Part shown: one piece after another, positions 44,411-53,106 of the stretch | How positions within the stretch are numbered: position 1 is the first letter of the stretch | Layout of the letters: each line of letters starts with the position of its first letter | Origin: Ensifer sp. LC11 | Lineage (GTDB): Bacteria; Pseudomonadota; Alphaproteobacteria; Rhizobiales; Rhizobiaceae | Direction of reading: 5' to 3' | Assembly (NCBI RefSeq): GCF_001695835.1 | Contig: NZ_MBSO01000056.1 | Coordinates: 186,001-250,000 of the forward strand | Length of the DNA: 64,000 nt | Notes under the pieces: model-generated | Database searches by the model: none | Seen by the model: the letters and a program-made list of their open reading frames with translations, nothing else | What the model was told of the DNA's origin: nothing | Program-made: the position numbers and the translations under genes

Positions 44411-45765
44411 GCGACCGCTCCCTTCTTCTCAGAGGCGAGTGCTGCGCGCATCACCTTTGCCCAATATTCGTGCTGGCGGACGAACAGGCCTTCGTCCTCG
44501 CTACGCTCGCCCGAAAGCAGCGGCTCAAGGCCCATCCGCTTGGCGTTCTCATCCGGACCGTCGATCCAGAGCGGTGCGCCGCGCGACAGGTCGTTCCAGA
44601 GCGCGGTGATACCGGCATAGCCCTGCTGGCAGGCGCGGAACTCCTCAAGATCGTCAGCGGTGCCCATGCCGGAGACGTTGAAGAAATCCTCATATTGGCG
44701 GATACGCAGCGTGCGATCGGCAGCGCTTTCGCCCTTCGGCGCGAAGCAGAAGATGCTGATCTCGGTCTTGTCGACGCTGATCGGACGGGTCACGCGGATC
44801 TGGGTGCTGAACTGGTCCATCAGGAACACGTTCGGGTAGAGGCAGAGATTGCGCGTCTGGTTGACGATGAAATCAGCCTTCACCTCGCCGACACGCGCCT
44901 TGATCTCCTCGCGGGCGTGGAAGACCGGCCGGACCTCGGGGTTCATGGTGTTGGTCCAGAGCAGGATATGGCCGTTGTCGAAGCCGTAGACGCCGGCAAT
45001 CGAACGGCTCCAACTGCTGGCGTCGACCGCCTTGGTGCCCTCTTCGTTGCGGCGCCCCATGGTGGCGGCATAGTTCCAGTGCACGGAGCTGACGTGATAG
45101 CCGTCGCAGCCGTTTTCCATCTGCAGCTTCCAGTTCCCGTCATAGATGTAGGAGGAGTTGCCGCGCAGCACTTCGAGGCCGTCCGGTGCCTGGTCGACGA
45201 TCTGGTCGATGATGACCTTCGTTTCGCCGAGATAGTCTTCGAGCGAGGGGACGTCCGGGTTCAGACTGCCAAAAAGGAAGCCGCGATAGCTCTCGAAACG
45301 GGCGACACGCTTCAGGTCGTGCGAACCGTCTTTCGCAAACTGCGGCGGATATTGCGTCGTCTTCTCGTCCTTCACCTTCAGAAGCTTGCCGGTGTTGGAG
45401 AAGGTCCAGCCATGAAACGGACAGGTGAAGCTGCCCTTGTTGCCGTGTTTGCGGCGGCAGAGCATGGCACCGCGGTGGGCGCAGGCATTGATGACCGCAT
45501 GCAGCTCACCCGATTTGTCGCGGGTGATGACGACCGGCTGCCGGCCGATATAGGTGGTGTAATAGTCGTTGCTCTCGGGGATCTGGCTCTCGTGGGCGAG
45601 ATAGACCCAGTTGCTTTCGAAGATGTGCTTCATCTCCAGCTCGAAGAGATCTTCGTTGGTGAAGATATCGCGGCGGCACCGGAATGTGCCGGCCTCATGA
45701 TCGTCCTCGACTGCCGTGGCGAGCAGGTGGTCGAGGGCTTGGGCTTTGTCGATAACTGCAGACAT
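44407..45765 (-). CDS. benA: Benzoate 1,2-dioxygenase large subunit
   Basis: This 452-residue catalytic subunit starts [15 protein letters not shown] at 45765 after GGGAGAAG. It has a Rieske centre ([11 protein letters not shown], then CPFHGWTF) and the mononuclear iron site in DGYHVSSVH near residue 212. It hydroxylates benzoate to the 1,2-cis-diol. An upstream extension to 45813 has no family match. Anthranilate or toluate analogues could also be substrates, but linkage to catABC and benDK supports benzoate. Confidence 0.94.
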   Translation of the reverse strand: MSAVIDKAQALDHLLATAVEDDHEAGTFRCRRDIFTNEDLFELEMKHIFESNWVYLAHESQIPESNDYYTTYIGRQPVVITRDKSGELHAVINACAHRGAMLCRRKHGNKGSFTCPFHGWTFSNTGKLLKVKDEKTTQYPPQFAKDGSHDLKRVARFESYRGFLFGSLNPDVPSLEDYLGETKVIIDQIVDQAPDGLEVLRGNSSYIYDGNWKLQMENGCDGYHVSSVHWNYAATMGRRNEEGTKAVDASSWSRSIAGVYGFDNGHILLWTNTMNPEVRPVFHAREEIKARVGEVKADFIVNQTRNLCLYPNVFLMDQFSTQIRVTRPISVDKTEISIFCFAPKGESAADRTLRIRQYEDFFNVSGMGTADDLEEFRACQQGYAGITALWNDLSRGAPLWIDGPDENAKRMGLEPLLSGERSEDEGLFVRQHEYWAKVMRAALASEKKGAVA

Positions 45766-45862
45766 GGTTCTTCTCCCGCAAACGGCGCGCCGCATTCGGC
45801 CTGGCGATTGCAACGATGTCGGTGGTCAGGGGCGGTGGCTCATCCGGCCGCCGCGAAAAGGA

Positions 45863-46801
45863 TCAGGCGGCGGCGCGCTTGCGCTGCTCGTTGATCTGGT
45901 TGTCGACGCCATTCACCAACGAGGTCAGGTGGATGTCGAATTCGATCTCGGCGAAGGGGCCGGAAAGGCCGTTCGCCTTGATGCTCGCCTCGTCGGTCCG
46001 CTCGGTAACATCGGGCACCAGCCCGTCGCGGGTCGCATAGGCGAAGTCGTCGTTGACCAGCGGGTCGCCGGCGATGTTGATCTGGGTCGTCAGCTTGCGA
46101 TGACCGTCGGCGCTGATGAAGAAATGGATATGCGCCGGGCGCTGGCCGTGACGGCCGAGCGCCGAAAGCAGCTGCTCCGTCGGGCTTCCCGGGGGGACGC
46201 CGTAACCATGCGGCACGATACTCCGGAACTTGTAACAGCCCTTGGCGTCGGTGACGATCGTGCGGCGCATGTTGAACGGCGCCTGCACGCCGGTCGGGTC
46301 GAAATGCGAATAGAAGCCGCGGGTATCACAGTGCCAGACCTCGACGGTTGCACCTTTCAGCGGCTGGCCATCGGCATCATAGACAGTGCCGTGCATGATC
46401 AGCGGATGGCCGTTGGTGTCGCGGCCGTCATCGAGCCGGGCGAAACCTTCCGATGCCGGTGCACCGGCGACGTATAGCGGGCCCTCGATCGTGCGCGGCG
46501 TCGGGTTCTTGATACCGAGTTCCTCGTCAATCGCGTCGAGACGTTCGTCGAGGAAGTGGTCCAGGCCGAGGCCCGGCGAGATCAGGCCGGCCTGGCCGGC
46601 AGCGCCGATCTCGTTCAACCAGGCGATGCCCGTCCAGTATTCGTCCGGGGTGATGTCCAGATCGTCGATCGCCTTGAACAGGTCCGACATCAGCCGGTGC
46701 ACGATCTGCTTGACGCGCGGGTTGCCGCCATCCTTGTCGAGACCGCTTAAGATCTTCAGGAAATCCTGGGTTTCCGGCTTGTCGAAAATCTTCACGCTCA
46801 T
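45863..46801 (-). CDS. catA: Catechol 1,2-dioxygenase
   Basis: This 312-residue intradiol dioxygenase starts MSVKIFDKPETQDFLKIL. The ferric-iron ligands are visible: Tyr in TIEGPLYVAGAP, Tyr in PHGYGVPPG, and the two His of RPAHIHFF. It opens catechol to cis,cis-muconate. It is located between catC and benA in the same transcription unit. Confidence 0.95.
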   Translation of the reverse strand: MSVKIFDKPETQDFLKILSGLDKDGGNPRVKQIVHRLMSDLFKAIDDLDITPDEYWTGIAWLNEIGAAGQAGLISPGLGLDHFLDERLDAIDEELGIKNPTPRTIEGPLYVAGAPASEGFARLDDGRDTNGHPLIMHGTVYDADGQPLKGATVEVWHCDTRGFYSHFDPTGVQAPFNMRRTIVTDAKGCYKFRSIVPHGYGVPPGSPTEQLLSALGRHGQRPAHIHFFISADGHRKLTTQINIAGDPLVNDDFAYATRDGLVPDVTERTDEASIKANGLSGPFAEIEFDIHLTSLVNGVDNQINEQRKRAAA

Positions 46802-46876
46802 GATATTTCCTCCACTTGGATTGTCTTGAAAGCGGGTGCCGCCTGCCAACCTCCCGGCAGCGGCACGGACAAAATT

Positions 46877-47167
46877 CTAGCTATCGTTCTCACGGACCGA
46901 CGATGGGTGCCGAAGCAGCGGCGTCACCTCGATCTCCATGAACTTGAAGAGCGGCAGACCGGATAAAATCTCGTGCAGTTCCGCATTGTCCTTCACATCG
47001 AAGACGCTGTAGTTCGCGTACTGGCCGGCGATCCGCCAGATATGCCGCCACTTGCCGCTCTGCTGCAGCGCCTGTGAATAGGCCTTTTCCCGGGCGATGA
47101 TCTCGGCCGCCTGCTCGGTGGGGAAATCATGGGGGATGCGAACGTCCATTCTGACGTGAAACAGCAT
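46877..47167 (-). CDS. catC: Muconolactone delta-isomerase
   Basis: This 96-residue protein starts MLFHVRMDVRIPHDFP, the normal N-terminus of CatC, and has the usual decamer-forming length. It moves the double bond of muconolactone to give the enol-lactone used by PcaD. The gene starts 10 nt after catB ends. Confidence 0.95.
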   Translation of the reverse strand: MLFHVRMDVRIPHDFPTEQAAEIIAREKAYSQALQQSGKWRHIWRIAGQYANYSVFDVKDNAELHEILSGLPLFKFMEIEVTPLLRHPSSVRENDS

Positions 47168-47177
47168 CGTCCACTCC

Positions 47178-48359
47178 TCACTTCGCAACGCTGATCGTCT
47201 TGCGCAGCCCGTCGCGCGCAAAGAACTTCAGTCGATCTTCGTCGAGTTCGATCCCCAGCCCTGGTCCATCCGGCACCGTCAGTTCGAACTCGCTGTAGTC
47301 GAGCGGCGTCGCCAGGATTTCCTCGGTCAACAACAGCGGCCCGAAGAGTTCCGTGCCCCACTGCAGATTGGCGAAGGTGGAAAACACATGGGCTGACGCC
47401 ACCGTGCCGATGGCACCTTCCAACATCGTGCCGCCATAGAGTTCGATGCCGGCAGCATCGGCGATCGCCGCCACACGCTGCGCATTGAAGAGACCGCCGC
47501 TCTGCTCGATCTTGACCGCAAAGACGTCGGCGCCTTTGCTCTTGGCAATTTCGAAAGCCGATTCAGGCCCGGTGAGGGACTCGTCCGCCATCAGCGCCAC
47601 CGGGAAGCGACGGACAAGGCGACCGAGTGCTGCGGTCGACGCGACCGGCTGCTCGACCAGTTCGCAACCGGCATCGGCCAGTGCCGCCATGCCGTAGGCG
47701 GCCTCGAATTCGCTCCAGGCCATGTTGACGTCGACGCGCACCGCGCCACGGTCACCAAGCGCCCGTTTGATCGCGGCCACATGGGCGATGTCATCTTTCA
47801 GCGGCTTCGCGCCGATCTTCAGCTTGAAGATCCGATGGCGGCGAAGGCCGAGCATCGTCTCAGCCTCGGCGATGTCCTTGGCGGTATCGCCTGACGCGAG
47901 CGTCCAGGCGACCGGCAGGCGCTTGCGCAGCGCTCCGCCCAGGAGTTCGCCGACCGACAGACCATGGCGCTTGCCGTTGGCATCGAGCAGTGCCGTTTCC
48001 ACCGCGCATTTGGCGAAGCGGTTTTCCTTCACCGCCTTGCCGAGACGCGCCATCAGCGCCCGAACGCGGGTCGCGTCCTCGCCGAGCATCAGCGGCGCAA
48101 AATAGGTATCGATCGCCAGTTTCATGCTTTCCGGGCTCTCGCCGCCATAGGCGAGCCCGCCGATCGTCGTGCCTTCGCCGATGCCGACCGTGCCGTCGCT
48201 GCAATGGACCTTCACCAGCATCAGCGTCTGGCCGGTCATGGTCGCGACCGAGAGCTTGTGCGGCCGAATGGTCGGCAGATCGACCAGCACCGTCTCGACC
48301 CGTTCGACGACGGGGAGGAAGGTTGCTGACGGTGCGATGGGTGCAAGGGTCGTGTTCAT
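47178..48359 (-). CDS. catB: Muconate cycloisomerase
   Basis: This 393-residue enolase-superfamily enzyme has the catalytic Lys pair in FKLKIGAK, metal ligands in VRVDVNMAW, VEQPVAS and ADESL, and the second catalytic Lys in VKIEQSGG. It closes cis,cis-muconate to muconolactone. It is the first gene of the operon, with the CatR site just upstream. The ATG at 48359 is preferred; the 14-codon extension runs towards the operator. Confidence 0.94.
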   Translation of the reverse strand: MNTTLAPIAPSATFLPVVERVETVLVDLPTIRPHKLSVATMTGQTLMLVKVHCSDGTVGIGEGTTIGGLAYGGESPESMKLAIDTYFAPLMLGEDATRVRALMARLGKAVKENRFAKCAVETALLDANGKRHGLSVGELLGGALRKRLPVAWTLASGDTAKDIAEAETMLGLRRHRIFKLKIGAKPLKDDIAHVAAIKRALGDRGAVRVDVNMAWSEFEAAYGMAALADAGCELVEQPVASTAALGRLVRRFPVALMADESLTGPESAFEIAKSKGADVFAVKIEQSGGLFNAQRVAAIADAAGIELYGGTMLEGAIGTVASAHVFSTFANLQWGTELFGPLLLTEEILATPLDYSEFELTVPDGPGLGIELDEDRLKFFARDGLRKTISVAK

Positions 48360-48415
48360 GGCGTGACTGTGCGCCGCGCCCTGTGCTGCGTCCAACACCA
48401 AATAGGTTCGCTACG

Positions 48416-48430
48416 ATACCTTTATGGTAT
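48416..48430. promoter_or_regulatory. CatR/BenM-type operator (ATAC-N7-GTAT)
   Basis: ATAC at 48416-48419 and GTAT at 48427-48430 with seven bases between match the known binding consensus of the muconate-responsive LysR regulators CatM, BenM and CatR exactly; the inner bases (CCTTTATGG) are also largely symmetric. It sits in the catB/catR divergent gap and overlaps a TATAGT (48428-48433) that fits a catR -10, so CatR should repress itself here and activate catB with muconate bound. Confidence 0.8.
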
Positions 48431-48509
48431 AGTGTGGCAAAGATTGCGCTTATTCATGCAGTTGCCGCACCGCAACATACCGCAATGATAGGCAAGTGAG
48501 GGCCATAAC

Positions 48510-49451
48510 ATGGATCTGCGCCAGCTTCGCTACTTCGTCGCCGTCGCCCGTGAGCGCAATTTCACCCGTGCCGCCGAGATGCTGCACATCGCCCAACCGC
48601 CGCTCAGCCGACAGATCCAGCTTCTTGAGGAGGAACTGGGCGTGCCGCTCATCATCCGCGCAAGCCGCCCCGTGCGGCTGACGGAAGCGGGCCGGTTGTT
48701 TTACGAGCAGTCGCTGCAGGTTCTCGGTCGAGTCGAGCAGATGGTGGAAGCCACGCGCCGTGTCGGGCTCAACCAGAACCGCGTTCTCTCGATCGGCTTC
48801 GTCGCCTCCACCCTCTATGGCGGATTGCCGACGCTGGTGCGCAAACTGCGCCAGAACGCGCCGGAACTCGACATCCGCCTGCTGGAGATGGTGTCGGTGC
48901 AGCAGATCGAGGCACTGAAGGAAGGCAGGATCGATGTCGGCTTCGGCCGGCTTCACCACAGCGATCCCAATGTCGTCGGCATCCTCATGCGTGAGGAGCG
49001 CCTTGCCATGGCTATACCCCAGGGCACGCCCTTGGCCGAGGAAACATCCCCCCTGCCCTTGGGCGCGCTCGCCGGGCAGAAACTCATCGTCTACCCGAAG
49101 GAGCCACGCCCCAGCTATGCCGATCATGTGCTGAGCCTGCTTCACGCCCACGATGTGCACCCGGCCGAAGTGCATGAGGTACGCGAGATCCAGAGTGCCC
49201 TTGGCCTCGTCGCCTCGGAAGCCGGCCTTTGTATTGTGCCCTCCTCCGCGCGCCAGGTGCGCTCAGATGTCCATTACCGCATGATCGAGGGGGAGCGCGC
49301 GACCTCGCCTGTCATCCTCAACCACCGGGTCGGTGACAATTCACGCTACATCGTGCTGATCAAGCAGCTGATCGAGGAAATGTATGCGGAGAACCCGCCC
49401 TGGCTCGGCCTTGAGCACAATCTCCCAATTCGGCCCGCCTTCGTTAAGTGA
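48510..49451 (+). CDS. catR: CatR-like LysR-family activator
   Basis: This 313-residue regulator starts MDLRQLRYFVAVARERNFTR. Its winged helix-turn-helix spans residues 18-40 (AAEMLHIAQPPLSRQIQLLE), followed by a periplasmic-binding-like effector domain. The family (CatR, CatM, BenM) responds to cis,cis-muconate. It is divergent from catB across a matching operator and overlaps the convergent TIM-barrel gene by 8 bp. Confidence 0.88.
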   Translation: MDLRQLRYFVAVARERNFTRAAEMLHIAQPPLSRQIQLLEEELGVPLIIRASRPVRLTEAGRLFYEQSLQVLGRVEQMVEATRRVGLNQNRVLSIGFVASTLYGGLPTLVRKLRQNAPELDIRLLEMVSVQQIEALKEGRIDVGFGRLHHSDPNVVGILMREERLAMAIPQGTPLAEETSPLPLGALAGQKLIVYPKEPRPSYADHVLSLLHAHDVHPAEVHEVREIQSALGLVASEAGLCIVPSSARQVRSDVHYRMIEGERATSPVILNHRVGDNSRYIVLIKQLIEEMYAENPPWLGLEHNLPIRPAFVK

Positions 49452-50325
49452 CCAAGTCCGGCATTCGCGCCCCGGTCATCCTGCTATCCGAGGCGTCGGC
49501 GCTCTCGGCCCATAGCTCCTGCACCATTTGCCGAAGCACGAGTGCCTCCGCCCACCGATCCGTGGAGTCCTCGCCGTCCGCCCCGGTGATCGCATAGGGT
49601 CTGGGGCCGAGCTCACAGGTCATGACCAATTCAGCATCTTCAGCGGCGCGGGATCGCCAGCTGCGAAAGCCATAGTCCCACCAGTCGCGAAAGAGGTCGA
49701 CCCAGGGGCGATGCTGCGGAAAGGACATTTCGATCTGGATCTGCTGGCATGACCCGATGCGCCCGTGGAACGCCTGAGCGTTTTGGAGGATGCGGCGGAT
49801 CTGATCGTGGCTCTCGCCTTCGACGGGAAAGGCGAACTCGCGGCCGACCAGATAGTGCGAGAGATCGGCGAGCAGCGGCAGGTCGGGTCGCCGGTCGAGC
49901 AGATCGAGCGTGAACAGAAGATCGCTGGTAATGCGGTGGCGATGGGTTTCGATGTAGGCGGGAACACCGGCCTCTTCGGCGAGCCGCATCCACGCATCGA
50001 GAAGCGGCAAGCAATCCTGGACCCGGCGCAGACGGACATCCGCCTGCAGGTCGATGTGACTGACCGGAAACTCGCTCGCCAGTTCCAGCGTCAGGCGGAG
50101 ATCCTCGACACTCCTCGGGAAGCAGACGCCTTCGACCTTCAGACCGGTGCCCCGAATCACTGCGTTCAGAAGTTCGACATCACGGCGGTTGGTGTAATGC
50201 GCGCTGATGCCGTCGAACCCCGCCTCGACAATATCAGTGATGTTGTCTTCGAGGCTGCGCTCGTAGCCGTCCGCGTGCCGGCGCTCCATCGCCCAGAGCG
50301 ACTGAAAGACAAGCAGTTTCTGCAT
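49444..50325 (-). CDS. TIM-barrel sugar isomerase/epimerase-like protein
   Basis: This 293-residue protein has a xylose-isomerase-like TIM-barrel fold (EAGFDGISAHYTNRRDVELL; AYIETHRHRITSDLLFTLDL; LLADLSHYLVGREF), with likely metal-binding Glu and His residues in YIETHRH, LADLSHY and CELGPRPYA. It is the last gene of the hydroxylase cluster, and its ATG shares a base with the reductase stop (TGATG). It could act on the hydroxylated product, for example as an isomerase or dehydratase. The substrate is unknown. Confidence 0.75.
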   Translation of the reverse strand: MQKLLVFQSLWAMERRHADGYERSLEDNITDIVEAGFDGISAHYTNRRDVELLNAVIRGTGLKVEGVCFPRSVEDLRLTLELASEFPVSHIDLQADVRLRRVQDCLPLLDAWMRLAEEAGVPAYIETHRHRITSDLLFTLDLLDRRPDLPLLADLSHYLVGREFAFPVEGESHDQIRRILQNAQAFHGRIGSCQQIQIEMSFPQHRPWVDLFRDWWDYGFRSWRSRAAEDAELVMTCELGPRPYAITGADGEDSTDRWAEALVLRQMVQELWAESADASDSRMTGARMPDLVT

Positions 50326-51530
50326 CAGGCGGCCCGCGCGCTTTTCAGCAGCGCCTTGAGATTCGCGCCGGGATCGGCGAGCACGGCAGGGTCGGGGCCA
50401 ATGCCAGCGGCAATCAGCATTTCCGCCAGCTTGATATCCTTGGCAAGAGCATTGCCGAGACCAAGGCCCGCCGCGGCAACGAGACGTCCGCCGTCCAAGT
50501 AGAATTCGAGCTCGCCGCCGTCGAGCTGGCGCGTCACACTTTGATGGTCCAGCTGCGGCAGGCCCGCCACCTGCAGGCCGAGATCGTACTGATCGGTCCA
50601 GAACCAGGGGATGGCGGCAAAGGCCTCCTTGCCGCCGGCCATGTTCCGCGCTGCGGTCTCCGCCTGATTGCGCGCATTGCGCCAGCTTTCAAATCGTACA
50701 TGCCCGCCACCCGGCTGAGCCACTGCCGCGCAATCGCCGGCGGCAAAGATAGCGGGGTCGCTGGTGCGAAGAAAGGCGTCGGTCAGGATGCCGTTGCCGG
50801 TGGCGAGCCCTGCCGCCTCGGCAAGTCCGACGTCTGGCAGAACGCCGATCGCCGCAACGACGACATCGGCGGGCACCGCGCTGCCATCCGCAAGGCGTAC
50901 CGCATTATCGGTGATCTCGGCGATACCCTGACCGAGATGAAACGCAACGCCCTCTTGCTGATGCCGCGCATGGAGTTTGGTGGCAAAGCGCGGGGGAACT
51001 GCGCGTCCAAGCGGCTTCGGTGCCGCCTCGATAACGCTAACGGTTATACCCTTGCCGCGCAGCACCGCCGCCAGTTCCATGCCGATCAGCCCGCCGCCGA
51101 TGATGGCGACGCCTTTTCCTGATTCGGCACGCGAGAAGATCGCCGCCGCGTCGGCATAGGTGCGGAAGTCAAGCGCGCGCTCGGCGCCAGGGCATGTCAG
51201 TCGTCTCGGGCGCGCACCGGTCGCCAGCAACAGCTTGTCATAGGCGAGTCTTCGCCCGTCGCTTAAGGCGACGGACCGGGCAGCCGGGTCGAGCCTCAGC
51301 GCAGAAACACCCTGGAGATAGTCGATGCCGGCAGCCTGAAGAGCCGCTGCACCGCAGATCGGCTTCATCTGCACCGCACCATTGAGTGGCTTCGACAACG
51401 GCGGGCGCTCATAGGGCAAATGCGGTTCCGTGCCGGCGAGCGTGACGCTGCCGGCAAAGCCCGCCTCGCGCAGTGCAAAGGCGGCCCTTGTGCCGGCTTC
51501 GCCGGCGCCGATGATGACGATGCCGTCCAT
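50325..51530 (-). CDS. FAD-dependent ferredoxin reductase (Rieske oxygenase partner type)
   Basis: This 401-residue flavoprotein has an FAD motif IVIIGAGEAGTRAAFALRE at residue 3, an NAD(P)H motif VAIIGGGLIGMELAAVLRG near residue 145, and the C-terminal reductase domain (FWTDQYDLGLQVAGLP) of BphA4/CamA-type enzymes. These reduce [2Fe-2S] ferredoxins. The Rieske ferredoxin at 52783-53106 is the obvious partner. The start at 51530 gives the correct N-terminus. Confidence 0.86.
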   Translation of the reverse strand: MDGIVIIGAGEAGTRAAFALREAGFAGSVTLAGTEPHLPYERPPLSKPLNGAVQMKPICGAAALQAAGIDYLQGVSALRLDPAARSVALSDGRRLAYDKLLLATGARPRRLTCPGAERALDFRTYADAAAIFSRAESGKGVAIIGGGLIGMELAAVLRGKGITVSVIEAAPKPLGRAVPPRFATKLHARHQQEGVAFHLGQGIAEITDNAVRLADGSAVPADVVVAAIGVLPDVGLAEAAGLATGNGILTDAFLRTSDPAIFAAGDCAAVAQPGGGHVRFESWRNARNQAETAARNMAGGKEAFAAIPWFWTDQYDLGLQVAGLPQLDHQSVTRQLDGGELEFYLDGGRLVAAAGLGLGNALAKDIKLAEMLIAAGIGPDPAVLADPGANLKALLKSARAA

Positions 51531-51645
51531 GGCTTGCTTGCTCCATCGATCATAGTTGGAGCGGGAGGCGGGCGGAAACCGCACGCACTTTGCCTCACCC
51601 CGCTCAAGAAAAGGTGGCCGGCGCAGGCAGGAGAAATGCGCCGGC

Positions 51646-51751
51646 CTACAGCGCCGCGCGTCTTATCAGACGCGCAAAGGGTCGCTGTAGAACTTTGAAT
51701 TCCTGCATGTTTTTGACCTTTGATCGGCTACGATCAAAGGAAACATGCAGG
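51646..51751. repeat. RIME1-type 106-bp intergenic element
   Basis: This 106-bp element has two adjacent palindromes. The first has outer arms CTACAGCG (51646-51653) and CGCTGTAG (51683-51690) and an inner stem GCGCGTCT (51656-51663) and AGACGCGC (51668-51675). The second has outer arms CCTGCATGTTT (51702-51712) and AAACATGCAGG (51741-51751) and an inner stem CCTTTGATC (51717-51725) and GATCAAAGG (51732-51740). Length and two-palindrome layout match RIME1, the Rhizobium-specific intergenic mosaic element. It lies 7 nt after the binding-protein stop inside the hydroxylase operon and may stabilise or terminate its message. Confidence 0.85.
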
Positions 51752-51758
51752 AGGAGGA

Positions 51759-52703
51759 TCAGTTGCGGGCCGCGTAGTCGGCCATATTCTCAGGCGTAAC
51801 GAGCTCGAAGGGAACCCAGACGTTCTTCTCGACGGTTTCGCCACGCACGAGCGAGACGGCGGCATCGACCGCACTTGCCGACTGTCCCTTGGCGTTCTGG
51901 AAAACGGTCGCGTCTAGACCGCCGGCGGCCATAGCGGCGAGCCCGTCCTGGGTCGCGTCGATGCCGACGATGATGACGTCGTCCATCGACACGCCGGCGG
52001 CCTTCAGCGCCTGGATGGCGCCAATCGCCATTTCATCGTTGTTGGCAAAGACCACGTCGATCGGCCGGCCGGCCGTGATCCAGTTGGTGGTGAGGTCCAT
52101 CGCATTGGTGCGCGTCCAGGCGGCCGACTGCTCGTCGGCGATGGTGGCGCCCTTGCAGTCGCCGGCAGCCAGCGTCTCCTTGAACGACAAGGTGCGGTCA
52201 CGCGAGGCCTGGTGGGCGAGGTCGCCCATCAGGATATAGACCTGGGCATCACCCGCCTTGCCCTTCTCCTTGAGCAGCGAACAGGCGGCCTCGGCTCCGA
52301 GGCGGCCAGAGTCCGTCTCCTTCGAGCCGACATAGGCCTGCTTTTGCGGCAGCTTGCCGAGGTTCTCAGGCTCGAGATTGAGATAGACGAGCGGAATGCC
52401 CGCTTTTTCCGCCGCTTCACTGATGCCTGGCGCGGCCGAGGTATCGGTCAGCGTCATGATGATCGCATCGACGCCCGCCGCGATGAAGTTGTTCACCTGG
52501 TTGAGCTGCTTGGAAATGTCCGTCTGGGCGTCCTCGATCTGCACCGTGGCGCCGTTGACTTCTGACGCGCGGGCGTTGATGCCCTCGCGCAGCAGGGTCT
52601 GGAAGTTGTTGTCGAAGCTCTGCATCGACACACCGATGGTTTCTGCCGAGGCAGCACTTCCCATCAAGGCGGCAAGCGCTGCCGCCAGGTACATGGATTT
52701 CAT
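51759..52703 (-). CDS. Sugar ABC substrate-binding protein (RbsB-like), no transporter alongside
   Basis: This 314-residue periplasmic binding protein has a signal peptide (MKSMYLAAALAALMGSAASA, cleavage near residue 20) and a type I periplasmic binding fold (IGVSMQSFDNNFQTLLREGI; VDVVFANNDEMAIGAIQALK; VGIDATQDGLAAMAAGGLDA). This family binds ribose, xylose, inositol and AI-2-like ligands. No permease or ATPase gene accompanies it, so it uses a transporter encoded elsewhere or feeds a sensor. Confidence 0.88.
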   Translation of the reverse strand: MKSMYLAAALAALMGSAASAETIGVSMQSFDNNFQTLLREGINARASEVNGATVQIEDAQTDISKQLNQVNNFIAAGVDAIIMTLTDTSAAPGISEAAEKAGIPLVYLNLEPENLGKLPQKQAYVGSKETDSGRLGAEAACSLLKEKGKAGDAQVYILMGDLAHQASRDRTLSFKETLAAGDCKGATIADEQSAAWTRTNAMDLTTNWITAGRPIDVVFANNDEMAIGAIQALKAAGVSMDDVIIVGIDATQDGLAAMAAGGLDATVFQNAKGQSASAVDAAVSLVRGETVEKNVWVPFELVTPENMADYAARN

Positions 52704-52782
52704 AATTTCCTCCCAATGGGTGCCGGATCACCCGAGCGCATTCCGGGGGCCCCGCGGGCCCGGTCAATGCTGGTGGCCGGTC

Positions 52783-53106
52783 CTAGCCGAGGGCCACGCG
52801 GACCTCGCCGTTGACGATTTCGGCGGGATAGGTCTTCAGGTTCTCGCAGGCCGGAAGCCTTATGGCCTCGCCGGTGCGATAGTCGAAGGCGCCGGAATGC
52901 TTGGGACATTCCACCTCGTAGTCCATGACCAGCCCATCGGCGAGATGGATCGCCTCGTGGGTGCAGAGACCGGCGGTGCAATAGACGCTGTCATCAGGGC
53001 CGCGGTAGATCGCGTAGGTGCGCCCAGCATGGTCGAAGCGGATCGCTCCCTCCTGTTCGATGTCGTCCAGTTTGCAGGCTGGTACCCAGGTGATCACGTT
53101 GCTCAT
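52783..53106 (-). CDS. Rieske-type [2Fe-2S] ferredoxin
   Basis: This 107-residue protein has the two Rieske ligand boxes: CTHEAIHLADG (CxH) near residue 48 and CPKHSGAFDYRTG (CxxH) near residue 67. This is the size and layout of the ferredoxins of multicomponent oxygenases. It is encoded between the membrane hydroxylase, whose stop it overlaps by 4 bp, and the binding protein, and would carry electrons from the FAD reductase to the hydroxylase. Confidence 0.9.
   Translation of the reverse strand: MSNVITWVPACKLDDIEQEGAIRFDHAGRTYAIYRGPDDSVYCTAGLCTHEAIHLADGLVMDYEVECPKHSGAFDYRTGEAIRLPACENLKTYPAEIVNGEVRVALG

Noticed and set aside
42893-45894. Long plus-strand frames opposite benA, benB and benC
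   Set aside because: The minus-strand products have all Rieske, ferredoxin and FAD motifs; the plus frames have none.
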